A DNA stretch of 49,202 bases from Candidatus Mediterraneibacter faecipullorum (GTDB lineage: Bacteria; Bacillota; Clostridia; Lachnospirales; Lachnospiraceae): contig DWWO01000006.1 of the NCBI GenBank assembly GCA_019119675.1, forward strand, positions 1-49,202, in the 5' to 3' direction. Positions 24,351-32,534 of the stretch are shown piece after piece. The stretch's first letter is position 1; each line of letters opens with the position of its first letter. The translations under genes were made by a program, and so were the position numbers. The notes below the pieces were generated by a model. That model worked only from the letters and a program-made list of their open reading frames with translations. It was not told the DNA's origin and searched no databases.

Positions 24351-25322
24351 ATGCACAGGGAACTGCTGAGAGAGCTGTCGGTCATAACTGAAGAGGAACG
24401 GAAAATCCTTGACGGACGAAAAGAAATTGACCAGCAGATATATACCGAAAAAAAAGATATGGTCATTGACAGTAAAAAGCTTCTCCAGAAGGGGAAGCTT
24501 ATTCAAGTACGTCCGCACACCAGATTCGTACATTTCCCAAAGCATACCCATAATTATATTGAAGTGATCTATATGTGCCAGGGAAGCACGAAGCACATTA
24601 TTAACGGAAATGAAGTTGTACTGGAACAGGGAGACCTTCTTTTTCTCAATCAGAATGCGGTCCAGGAGATCATGCCGGCGGGGCAGGAGGATATCGCGGT
24701 GAATTTTATCGTGCTTCCGGAGTTCCTGGATACTGCTTTTTCCATGATGGGAGATGAGGAGAACCAGCTCAGGGATTTTCTGGTGGGAGCGCTTTCGGGA
24801 AGGGATGGCGAGATATCATGGATGTATTTTCATGTGGCGGATATCCTGCCCATCCAGAACCTGATCGAAAATATGGTGTGGACGATCTTCTATGATTCGT
24901 CCAATAAGAGAAGCTGCACCCAGATCACCATGGGACTTCTATTCCTGCAGCTTCTGAATTATATGGATAAGATGGAGACCGGCGGTTCCAGTTATGATTC
25001 GGAGATTACGGCTGCGGTTCTATGCTATATCAATGAATGTTACAAGAATGGGACACTCTCTGAACTCGCAGGGCAGATGGGGTATGATGTGTACTGGCTG
25101 AGCAGGGAAATCCGGCGCAGGACGGGAAAGACATACAAAGAGCTGCTCCAGGAAAAAAGGATGCAGCAGGCGGTATATCTGCTGACGAATAGTAAGATAC
25201 CGGTGACGGACATTATCGAATCGGTGGGATATGACAATACGAGCTATTTCTATCGGAAGTTCAGGGAGAAATACGGTATGAGTCCGAAGGAGTTCAGAGG
25301 ACATTTTGTACAAAATACCTGA
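24351..25322 (+). CDS. AraC-family transcriptional regulator
   Basis: A 323-residue regulator. A cupin-like sensor domain (about 55-150, with FPKHTHNYIEVIYM and LEQGDLLFLNQ) precedes a C-terminal pair of helix-turn-helix motifs (about 225-320), ending in TDIIESVGYDNTSYFYRKFREKYGMSPKEFRG. The sensor type usually binds a sugar. It lies directly upstream of, and in the same direction as, the sugar kinase/isomerase genes, separated by a terminator. The kinase promoter has a good -10 but a poor -35, as expected for an activator-dependent promoter. Control of that operon is therefore likely. Confidence 0.9.
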   Translation: MHRELLRELSVITEEERKILDGRKEIDQQIYTEKKDMVIDSKKLLQKGKLIQVRPHTRFVHFPKHTHNYIEVIYMCQGSTKHIINGNEVVLEQGDLLFLNQNAVQEIMPAGQEDIAVNFIVLPEFLDTAFSMMGDEENQLRDFLVGALSGRDGEISWMYFHVADILPIQNLIENMVWTIFYDSSNKRSCTQITMGLLFLQLLNYMDKMETGGSSYDSEITAAVLCYINECYKNGTLSELAGQMGYDVYWLSREIRRRTGKTYKELLQEKRMQQAVYLLTNSKIPVTDIIESVGYDNTSYFYRKFREKYGMSPKEFRGHFVQNT

Positions 25323-25377
25323 ATTAAATTTGTGAAAACTGCAAAAAAGAACCTTAAAATGAACAAATAGATGCAAA

Positions 25378-25412
25378 TAAGGACGCTGTTTTATATAAAT
25401 AGCGTCCTTTTT
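25378..25412 (+). terminator. Terminator after the AraC gene
   Basis: GGACGCT (25381-25387) pairs with AGCGTCC (25401-25407), with an AT-rich inner stem and a following TTTTT run. Confidence 0.8.
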
Positions 25413-25430
25413 CTGGGCGCTTTTGACAAT

Positions 25431-25436
25431 TATAAT
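25431..25436 (+). promoter_or_regulatory. Likely -10 box of the kinase/isomerase operon
   Basis: Perfect TATAAT without a recognisable -35 at 17 bp. TTGACA at 25423-25428 is too close to act as its -35. This is compatible with activation by the upstream AraC protein. Confidence 0.4.
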
Positions 25437-25472
25437 AAAAATTAGAGAAAAAAGAGAAGGAGGCACTTACAG

Positions 25473-26870
25473 ATGGAAAAGTATTATTTGGCCGTTGATA
25501 TCGGTGCATCCAGCGGACGCCATATGCTTGCCAGCATGAAAGACGGAAAGATGCAGCTTGAGGAAGTGTATCGTTTCCCGAATGGAATGGACAATAAGAA
25601 CGGAACGCTGTGCTGGGATGTAGAGCGTCTGATCACGGAGATCAAAAACGGTCTCAAGAAGTGTAAAGAGATCGGCAAGATCCCGGTTTCCATGGGTATC
25701 GATACATGGGGCGTTGATTATGTTCTTCTCGATAAGGACGACAACATTTTGGGCGATACAGCAGGATACCGCGATAGCCGTACAGAGGGAATGGACGAGA
25801 AAGTATATGAAGTTATTCCGCAGGATGATCTGTATGCAAGGACCGGTATCCAGAAACAGATCTTCAACACGATCTACCAGCTCATGGCTGTAAAGCAGTC
25901 CCATCCGGAATATCTGGAACAGGCGGAGACGATCCTGATGATCCCGGATTACTTCAACTTCCTGCTCACAGGTGTGAAGAAGAATGAGTACACGGAGGCT
26001 ACGACAGGACAACTGATCAGCCCGAAGACCAACGACTGGGATTATGAATTGATCGATATGCTGGGATATAACTCCAGGATGTTCCTGCCGGTATCCATGC
26101 CGGGTACGGTAGTAGGAGATTTTACAGAGGAAGTGCAGAAAGAGGTTGGATTTAACTGTACAGTCGTCCTGCCGGCAACACATGATACGGGGAGCGCAGT
26201 GCTTGCAGTGCCGACAAACGATGACGATGCGGTATACATCAGCTCCGGTACATGGTCACTGATGGGTATTGAGAGGAAAGAGGCTCACTGCTCCATGGAG
26301 AGCATGAAGGCGAACTTTACAAATGAAGGCGGATACGATCACAGATTCCGTTACCTGAAGAACATTATGGGACTGTGGATGATCCAGTCTGTGAAGAAAG
26401 AGTTTACTGAGGATCTGTCATTTGCCGAGATCTGCGAGATGGCTTCCAAAGAGACTATTTCCTCCATTGTGGACTGCAACGACGACTGTTTCCTCGCACC
26501 GAAGAGTATGATCGAGGCTGTTCAGAAGTTCTGCCGCGACACGGACCAGCAGGTCCCGGAGACCGTGGGCGAGATCTCGTCTGTGATATACAACAGCCTT
26601 GCAAAATGCTACGGCGATACTGTGGAGGAGATCGAGGCGATCACGGGTAAGAAGTACAGCACGATCTACGTTGTAGGCGGCGGATCCAATGCCGGATATT
26701 TAAACGAGCTTACAGCAAAATATACCGGAAGAAAAGTTTCAGCAGGGCCGTCCGAGGCCACCGCTATCGGAAATATCATTGTGCAGATGCTTCACGACGG
26801 CGTGTTCGCAAGCCTGCCGGAGGCAAGGACCTGTGTGAAAGAATCATTTGATGTAAAAATGTACGAGTAA
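25473..26870 (+). CDS. rhaB: Rhamnulokinase-like FGGY sugar kinase
   Basis: A 465-residue FGGY-family kinase closest in pattern to rhamnulokinase, which phosphorylates L-rhamnulose at C1. Shared features are VDIGASSGRHMLA at the N terminus, IDTWGVDYVLLD, IPDYFNFLLTG, THDTGSAVLAVP, SSGTWSLMGIE, NEGG, LKNIMGLWMIQ and the phosphate-binding VVGGGSNAGYLNEL. AGAAGGAGG lies before the start. An arabinose/fucose-isomerase-like gene follows and no rhamnose isomerase (rhaA) or aldolase (rhaD) is seen. The true ketose could therefore be another sugar, such as fuculose. Kinase family is certain, substrate moderately so. Confidence 0.85.
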   Translation: MEKYYLAVDIGASSGRHMLASMKDGKMQLEEVYRFPNGMDNKNGTLCWDVERLITEIKNGLKKCKEIGKIPVSMGIDTWGVDYVLLDKDDNILGDTAGYRDSRTEGMDEKVYEVIPQDDLYARTGIQKQIFNTIYQLMAVKQSHPEYLEQAETILMIPDYFNFLLTGVKKNEYTEATTGQLISPKTNDWDYELIDMLGYNSRMFLPVSMPGTVVGDFTEEVQKEVGFNCTVVLPATHDTGSAVLAVPTNDDDAVYISSGTWSLMGIERKEAHCSMESMKANFTNEGGYDHRFRYLKNIMGLWMIQSVKKEFTEDLSFAEICEMASKETISSIVDCNDDCFLAPKSMIEAVQKFCRDTDQQVPETVGEISSVIYNSLAKCYGDTVEEIEAITGKKYSTIYVVGGGSNAGYLNELTAKYTGRKVSAGPSEATAIGNIIVQMLHDGVFASLPEARTCVKESFDVKMYE

Positions 26871-26922
26871 ACATTAACACTGTTGAAAGACAGAAAATAA
26901 AGAAGAAACAGGAGGATTTCAA

Positions 26923-28341
26923 ATGTTAGTTGAGACAAAAGCAAAAGTAGGCGTATTTTCCATCGCTCTGGGTGCATACCTGCCCCAGTTCCCGTCACTG
27001 GTGCCGGAGTTTGAGGCACAGTACGACGCATTCAAGAAGACGCTTCCGGATACAGTGGAGATCATTGACGGAGGAATGGTCACGACAAAAGAGCAGTCAC
27101 AGGCAGCAGGCGACAAGTTCCGCGCGGCTGACGTTGACCTTGTATTTATGCAGCTTCTGACATACGCTACATCCTACAATATGCTTCCGGCTGTCAAAGA
27201 TCTGGATGTACCGGTTGTTCTTGTAAACGTACAGAAGTTAAAGGCACTGGATTACGACCACACGGATATCGCAGCATGGCTGGGCGAAGGTTATGCATGC
27301 GGAGCTGTGGGCGAGATGGTGGCAGATCTTGAGAGATTCGGCAAGAGACACGCAGTGATCACAGGCGTTGTCGAGGGCGGAGATCCGGCTGTACAGAAGG
27401 AGATCGAAGACTGGTGCCGTGCAGCGCAGGTGAGAAGAAGATTCCGTGACACGAACATTGCTCAGATCGGAAGACCGTATCCGGGTATGATGGATCTCTA
27501 TATCGACGAGTCTAACCTGTACAGAAGAATGCATCTGTATACAAAGCAGTTTGACTGGGAGAAGATGTGGGCGATCGCCGATAATATTACAGACGAAGAA
27601 GCAATCCGCGCGAAAGCACAGGACATCCTTGATACTTTTGATATCGAGGGCGGCGGAAGCATCGAGGAAGTATGGGAGATGGCGAAATACGTCGTTGCAT
27701 TTGAGCAGTGGGTAAAAGACGAGAAGCTTGGCCTGATCGCTTCCCACTACGACGGATTTGCACAGGGCAAGGCAGGTGTCCTTGACAGTATGCTCATCCC
27801 GGCATTCTCCATGCTGATCAAACAGGGAACAGCATGTGCGGTAGAGGGAGATATGAAGGTTGCCATGGCAATGAGCATCTTAAAGACCATCTCCGGCACA
27901 GGCCAGCTCGCAGAGATGTACTCCATCGACTTTAATGATGATATTGCGATCATCGGACACAGCGGATCAGGAGATGCTGACATTTCCTGCAAGAAACCGA
28001 CCATGAAGATCGTGAAGGTATTCCACGGCAAGACAGGCGGCGGATATCTGACACAGTTCTATCCGTACACAGGACCGGTCACATATCTTGCGATCACACA
28101 GGACGGAGACGGACATTTCAAATTCGTAGTGGCAGAGGGCGTCAACGAGGAGGGACCGATCCTTTCCTTCGGAGATACAAATATGAGGACACGCTTCACA
28201 TGCGGTGCAAGAGAATTTGTGAATCGCTGGAGCGAGTGCGGACCGACACACCACTTTGCGGCTGCTACAGGAAGACACATTGATACGATCCTTAAAGTTG
28301 CAGAAATCTTCAACGTGCCGGTTGATATCGTGACGAGATAA
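26923..28341 (+). CDS. L-arabinose/L-fucose isomerase family protein
   Basis: A 472-residue cytosolic aldose-ketose isomerase of the fucose/arabinose isomerase superfamily, with the AraA-like architecture. Visible features are the N-terminal Rossmann-like domain (KVGVFSIALGAYLPQFP), FMQLLTYATSYN, CAVEGDMKVAMAM (metal-site Glu region) and GHSGSGDADISCKKP, with SECGPTHHFAAATGRH near the end. It is not a close AraA and is distinct from RhaA and FucI. Paired with a rhamnulokinase-like enzyme, it should make the ketose that the kinase phosphorylates. CAGGAGG lies before the start. The specific sugar is uncertain. Confidence 0.8.
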   Translation: MLVETKAKVGVFSIALGAYLPQFPSLVPEFEAQYDAFKKTLPDTVEIIDGGMVTTKEQSQAAGDKFRAADVDLVFMQLLTYATSYNMLPAVKDLDVPVVLVNVQKLKALDYDHTDIAAWLGEGYACGAVGEMVADLERFGKRHAVITGVVEGGDPAVQKEIEDWCRAAQVRRRFRDTNIAQIGRPYPGMMDLYIDESNLYRRMHLYTKQFDWEKMWAIADNITDEEAIRAKAQDILDTFDIEGGGSIEEVWEMAKYVVAFEQWVKDEKLGLIASHYDGFAQGKAGVLDSMLIPAFSMLIKQGTACAVEGDMKVAMAMSILKTISGTGQLAEMYSIDFNDDIAIIGHSGSGDADISCKKPTMKIVKVFHGKTGGGYLTQFYPYTGPVTYLAITQDGDGHFKFVVAEGVNEEGPILSFGDTNMRTRFTCGAREFVNRWSECGPTHHFAAATGRHIDTILKVAEIFNVPVDIVTR

Positions 28342-28392
28342 AGTTCAGACATCAGGAGCGAGGGTTGAACTGAAGAAATAGAGTAAGATTAG

Positions 28393-28460
28393 AAAGCCGC
28401 TGCGGCGGGGGACTGTATATGCATATAATACTGCATGGGTTCCCGGACGCGGCGGCTTTT
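28393..28460 (+). terminator. Terminator after the isomerase gene
   Basis: AAAGCCGC (28393-28400) pairs with GCGGCTTTT (28452-28460), with a long branched loop and GC-rich lower stem. Confidence 0.75.
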
Positions 28461-28530
28461 ATCATGTACCGGTGCGTTGATTAAAAACCGTATTTTCGGT
28501 CAAAAATAAGAATAGATAATCATAAAAAAA

Positions 28531-28571
28531 CATATTTGTGCAAAATAAACCAAAAATGATCACGAAATATG
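28531..28571. promoter_or_regulatory. Inverted repeat upstream of fruK promoter
   Basis: CATATTTGTG (28531-28540) and CACGAAATATG (28561-28571) are near-perfect arms 20 bp apart. It is a candidate binding site for the DeoR-type regulator encoded at the end of the cluster. Confidence 0.4.
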
Positions 28572-28584
28572 TGAATTATTTTGA

Positions 28585-28613
28585 TTGAAATTGACTGAAT
28601 ATGAATGTATAAT
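28585..28613 (+). promoter_or_regulatory. Promoter of the fruK operon
   Basis: -35 TTGAAA (28585-28590) and -10 TATAAT (28608-28613), spacer 17 bp. Two 10-bp direct repeats (TTGATTGAAA and TTGACTGAAT, 28581-28600) overlap the -35 and may be operator half-sites. Confidence 0.65.
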
Positions 28614-28643
28614 GTAACCACAAAAAGAAATGGAGGAAACGAA

Positions 28644-29549
28644 ATGATCTACACAGTTACATTTAACCCGTCTCTGGATTATATCGTCTCTGTCGATGAT
28701 TTCAAACTCGGGCTTACGAACCGCACAAGCTCGGAACTGCTCCTGCCGGGAGGAAAAGGGATCAATGTTTCTACAATCCTTACGAATCTCGGGATCGAGA
28801 GTACGGCTCTCGGGTTTGTCGCCGGTTTTACAGGGGACGAGATCATCCGTAAAGTGGAAGAAATCGGAGTGCGTTCCGATTTTATCCGCATTGGAGATGG
28901 AATATCCCGGATCAATGTCAAACTGAAAAGTATCGACGGAACCGAGATCAACGGGATGGGACCGGATATCAGCAGAGAAAAGACGGAGGAACTGATGGAG
29001 AAACTGGATGTCCTGGATGAGGGAGATGTGCTTGTCCTGGCGGGCAGTATCCCGGTTTCCATGCCCGATGATATATACAGCCGGATCCTGGAACGGCTTG
29101 AAGGAAAGGGTGTTACATTTATTGTGGATGCAACGGGAGAACTTCTCATGAACGTGCTGAAATATCAACCGTTTCTTATCAAACCGAATAATCATGAACT
29201 GGGCGATATATTCAAAGTGAACTTAGAGACGAGAGAAGAGGTTGTCCCATACGGCAGGAAACTTCAGGCAATGGGTGCGAAAAATGTACTGATTTCCATG
29301 GCCGGAGAGGGTGCGGTCCTGGTGGCGGAGGACGGCAGCGTATATGATGCCCCGGCGCCCGAAGGAGTCCTTGTCAACGCAGTGGGGGCGGGGGATTCCA
29401 TGGTGGCCGGATTTACTGCCGGATGGATGGAGAAGAAAGATTACAGGCACGCATTCTATATGGGGGTTGCAGCGGGAAGTGCAAGTGCATTTTCCGAGTA
29501 TCTTGCCACAAAGAATGAGATCATGAGTCTGTATCAGAAGATCATATAA
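28644..29549 (+). CDS. fruK: 1-phosphofructokinase
   Basis: A 301-residue PfkB-family sugar kinase that converts fructose-1-phosphate to fructose-1,6-bisphosphate. It starts with the family pattern IYTVTFNPSLDYIVSVD. LPGGKGINVS (about 36-45) marks the substrate loop, and GAGDSMVAGF (about 252-261) marks the ATP-binding and catalytic Asp. TGGAGG precedes the ATG. An upstream in-frame ATG at 28605 lies inside the promoter and is not used. It is followed 44 bp later by the fructose PTS gene and then a DeoR regulator, the usual fru cluster in altered order. Confidence 0.93.
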   Translation: MIYTVTFNPSLDYIVSVDDFKLGLTNRTSSELLLPGGKGINVSTILTNLGIESTALGFVAGFTGDEIIRKVEEIGVRSDFIRIGDGISRINVKLKSIDGTEINGMGPDISREKTEELMEKLDVLDEGDVLVLAGSIPVSMPDDIYSRILERLEGKGVTFIVDATGELLMNVLKYQPFLIKPNNHELGDIFKVNLETREEVVPYGRKLQAMGAKNVLISMAGEGAVLVAEDGSVYDAPAPEGVLVNAVGAGDSMVAGFTAGWMEKKDYRHAFYMGVAAGSASAFSEYLATKNEIMSLYQKII

Positions 29550-29593
29550 AGCAGCAGTTCAGCCTAAGTCAGTGCGTCAGCGCGGCTTTGAGA

Positions 29594-31072
29594 ATGGACC
29601 AGGCGGACGAGGAACAGAGTGATATTGATGAACGTCTTGCCGACACGAACATGGATGCGGCGGATGGTTTTAAGATACTTGCTGTCACTTCATGCCCTAC
29701 CGGAATCGCACATACCTATATGGCGGCAGAGGGAATCGAGAAAGCAGCAAAAGCTAAGAACTGCTTTATAAAAGTAGAAACGCGCGGTTCAGGCGGAGCC
29801 AAGAATGTCCTGACGGACGAGGAAATCCGTGATGCGGACTGCATTATCGTAGCGGCCGATGCTCAGGTACCCATGGAACGCTTTGACGGAAAGAAAGTAA
29901 TCGAGTGTCAGGTGTCTGACGGGATCAGCAAGGCGGATAAACTGGTAGAACAGGCAATTTCGGGAAATGTTCCGGTCTATCACGGCACAGGAGAGGGAGC
30001 ATCGGCTTCTTCCGGAAGTGCAAAATCCGGAGGTGTCGGGCACAAGATATATACACAGCTTATGAACGGGGTGTCTCATATGCTTCCGTTTGTGGTGGGA
30101 GGAGGTATCCTCATTGCCATTGCATTTCTGATCGACGGACTTTCAGTGGATCTGAATGCGCTGCCCGCTGATCAGAGAGCGGATTTTGGAACGATCACTC
30201 CGCTGGCAGCCCTCTTTAAAGGCATTGGTGATACGGCATTCGGTTTCATGCTGCCGGTACTTGCAGGATTTATCGCTATGGCCATTGGCGACCGGCCGGC
30301 TCTGGCGGTAGGCTTTGTGGGCGGTATGATCGCATCTGGCGGAAAGTCGGGATTCTTAGGCGCGCTCGTAGCCGGATTTGCAGCAGGGTATATTATCCTG
30401 GGACTGCGCAAAATCTGTGGAAAACTGCCTCAGGCGATCGAAAAGATCGCACCGGTCCTGCTCTATCCGGTATTTGGTATTCTGATCATGGGACTTTTGA
30501 TGAACTTTGTAGTGGAGCCGATCATGGGCGGCATCAATACAGCGCTTAATACAGGACTCTCCAATATGGGCGAGACGAGCAAAGTGCTCGTGGGCCTGAT
30601 CCTTGGAGGTATGATGGCGATCGATATGGGAGGTCCGTTCAACAAAGCTGCTTATGTATTCGGTACAGCGTCTATCGCAGCAGGAAACTATGACATTATG
30701 GCAGCGGTTATGATCGGCGGAATGACGCCGCCGTGTGCGATCGCACTTGCAACTCTGCTCTTTAAAAATAAATTTACCAAAGAACAGAGAGAGACAGGGC
30801 CGACCAACTTTATCATGGGACTGGCATTTATTACAGAGGGCGCCATCCCGTTCGCGGCATCCGATCCGCTCCATGTGCTCCCGGCCTGCATCGCAGGTTC
30901 AGCTGTAGCCGGAGCCTTGTCCATGGCGTTTAACTGCACACTTATGGCTCCCCACGGCGGTATCTTCGTATTTCCGGTGGTGGGCAACGCCCTGCTGTAT
31001 CTTGCAGCTCTGGTGGTCGGTACTGTGATATCTGCACTGCTGCTCGGACTGCTGAAGAAGAAGGTGGATTAA
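29594..31072 (+). CDS. fruA: Fructose-type PTS subunit IIBC, IIA domain missing
   Basis: A 492-residue fructose PTS permease. The IIB domain (about 25-125) has the phosphocysteine in AVTSCPTGIAHTYMAAE. The IIC channel (about 145-490) starts at YTQLMNGVSHMLPFVVGGG. Many relatives in this family begin with a IIA domain of about 150 residues. Here it is absent, and the first residues RMDQADEEQ look like the end of a IIA domain or linker. The start has no recognisable ribosome binding site. Only TTG 29588 and ATG 29594 are available, and the frame is open back to 29519. An N-terminal deletion is therefore likely. A separate IIA protein could still supply phosphate. Confidence 0.85.
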   Translation: MDQADEEQSDIDERLADTNMDAADGFKILAVTSCPTGIAHTYMAAEGIEKAAKAKNCFIKVETRGSGGAKNVLTDEEIRDADCIIVAADAQVPMERFDGKKVIECQVSDGISKADKLVEQAISGNVPVYHGTGEGASASSGSAKSGGVGHKIYTQLMNGVSHMLPFVVGGGILIAIAFLIDGLSVDLNALPADQRADFGTITPLAALFKGIGDTAFGFMLPVLAGFIAMAIGDRPALAVGFVGGMIASGGKSGFLGALVAGFAAGYIILGLRKICGKLPQAIEKIAPVLLYPVFGILIMGLLMNFVVEPIMGGINTALNTGLSNMGETSKVLVGLILGGMMAIDMGGPFNKAAYVFGTASIAAGNYDIMAAVMIGGMTPPCAIALATLLFKNKFTKEQRETGPTNFIMGLAFITEGAIPFAASDPLHVLPACIAGSAVAGALSMAFNCTLMAPHGGIFVFPVVGNALLYLAALVVGTVISALLLGLLKKKVD

Positions 31073-31122
31073 TCAGAAAAATTGGCGTACAATAGAGGAA
31101 ATACAATTATAAAGAGGTTGTT

Positions 31123-31890
31123 ATGTTATCAGAACAGAGATATGAAAAGATACTGGCTCTTCTGGATGAAAAGAAGAGCGTCACTGTGGCGGAGATCACA
31201 GAACTCCTCGGCATTTCCGAATCTACTGCACGCCGTGATATTACGGCTCTTGACAGGGCCGGCAGACTGACGAAAGTATTCGGAGGAGCCGTGACTAGTG
31301 ACGGCTCCTTTGTCACGCAGGAACCCACGGTCGCACAGAAAGTAGAAGTACAGAAAGCACAAAAGATCCAGATCGCACGATGCGCCGCAGCGATGATCGA
31401 GGACAGGGATTTTGTCTATCTGGATGCGGGGACAACTACCGGATATATGATCGAATTCCTTGCCCGGACGAAAGCTGCATTTGTGACAAATGCTGTGGCT
31501 CATGCACAAAAACTGGCTGCACAGGGAAATCAAGTATTTCTTATAGGGGGAGAATTAAAGAGCTCCACTGAGGCGGTGATCGGAGCCCAGGCCATGGAGA
31601 CTCTGGAAAGATATCATTTTACAAAAGGATTCTTCGGGGCAAACGGCATCAGCAGAAATGAGGGCTTTACTACGCCGGATGCCGGAGAGGCGCAGGTAAA
31701 AAGGACAGCTATGCGTCAGTGCAGGATCTGTTATGTGCTTGTTGACAGCACTAAGTTCGGAAACATCAGTGCTGTCACATTTGCACCTTTTGAAGCAGGG
31801 ACTATTCTTACAGAGAAGATCGTGGAAGGATATCAGGCAGGAGAGAAACTGATCCTCTGCGAGCCGGAAATGGGTCAGTCAATCCTGTAG
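31123..31890 (+). CDS. DeoR-family transcriptional regulator (FruR-like)
   Basis: A 255-residue repressor with an N-terminal DeoR helix-turn-helix (about 5-57, EITELLGISESTARRDITALDRAGRLTKVFGGA). The effector domain of the ISOCOT/sugar-phosphate sensing type (about 75-240) carries YLDAGTTTGYM and GFFGANGISRNEGFTTPD. Placed after fruK-fruA, it probably represses that operon and senses fructose-1-phosphate or a related phosphosugar. AAAGAGG precedes the ATG. Its last 16 bp overlap the convergent rubrerythrin gene, and no terminator lies between them. Confidence 0.9.
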   Translation: MLSEQRYEKILALLDEKKSVTVAEITELLGISESTARRDITALDRAGRLTKVFGGAVTSDGSFVTQEPTVAQKVEVQKAQKIQIARCAAAMIEDRDFVYLDAGTTTGYMIEFLARTKAAFVTNAVAHAQKLAAQGNQVFLIGGELKSSTEAVIGAQAMETLERYHFTKGFFGANGISRNEGFTTPDAGEAQVKRTAMRQCRICYVLVDSTKFGNISAVTFAPFEAGTILTEKIVEGYQAGEKLILCEPEMGQSIL

Positions 31891-32474
31891 CATGCCAGTT
31901 CGTAAGGAATAAAGTATCCCCGCGCATGCCGGCATACAGGGCATACCGGCGGTGCCTGATTACCCTCGTGTATATAACCACAGTTGGTACACATCCATTT
32001 AGACGTTGCCTTTGGCTGATACCAGGTGTCGGATTCCAGCATTTCCGCCAGTTTTGCAAACCGCTGTTCGTGGATATGCTCAATTTCCGCAATCTGATGG
32101 AACGCAGAAGCTGCTTCGGAAAATCCTTCTTCGCGGGCAGTATTGCCAAATGCCTGATAGACATCAGCGAATTCTTCGTGCTCATTGTGCTCGGCTGCGC
32201 GCAGAAGTCCGGGAAGGGTATCCTGCTGGTCGATGGGATAACTTCCGTCGATATGGATAGTATCCCCGGACAGTTCTTTGAGCAGATCATAGAAACGTTC
32301 TGCGTGGGCGCGTTCCTGATCAGCGGTATAGCGGAAAATTTCCGCGATTGTGAGCATTCCGTCCTCCTCCGCGCGTTCCGCTGCGATCGTGTATCGGTTG
32401 CGGGCCTGGCTCTCGCCTGCGAATGCCCTCATGAGATTCTCTTTTGTCATACTTTCGGAAAAATTAACAGCCAT
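31875..32474 (-). CDS. Rubrerythrin
   Basis: A 199-residue non-haem iron peroxidase that protects anaerobes from hydrogen peroxide. The N-terminal ferritin-like diiron domain (about 5-145) carries Glu/His ligands in AGESQARNRYT, DQERAHAERF, HNEHEEFADVY and IAEIEHIHEQRF. The C-terminal rubredoxin-like site has CTNCGYIHEG and CPVC, which feeds electrons to the diiron centre. AAGGAG precedes the chosen ATG at 32474. The frame is open further upstream without a ribosome binding site. It sits 60 bp downstream of a glycosyltransferase gene, same strand. Confidence 0.95.
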   Translation of the reverse strand: MAVNFSESMTKENLMRAFAGESQARNRYTIAAERAEEDGMLTIAEIFRYTADQERAHAERFYDLLKELSGDTIHIDGSYPIDQQDTLPGLLRAAEHNEHEEFADVYQAFGNTAREEGFSEAASAFHQIAEIEHIHEQRFAKLAEMLESDTWYQPKATSKWMCTNCGYIHEGNQAPPVCPVCRHARGYFIPYELACYRID

Positions 32475-32534
32475 GGTACACACTCCTTTTCTGTTTATTG
32501 AAAAGTATGTGTCATGGCTGTTAAATTTATACAT

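Noticed and set aside
28605-28643. Longer FruK start at 28605
   Set aside because: It overlaps the TATAAT box of the fruK promoter. The ATG at 28644 has TGGAGG.
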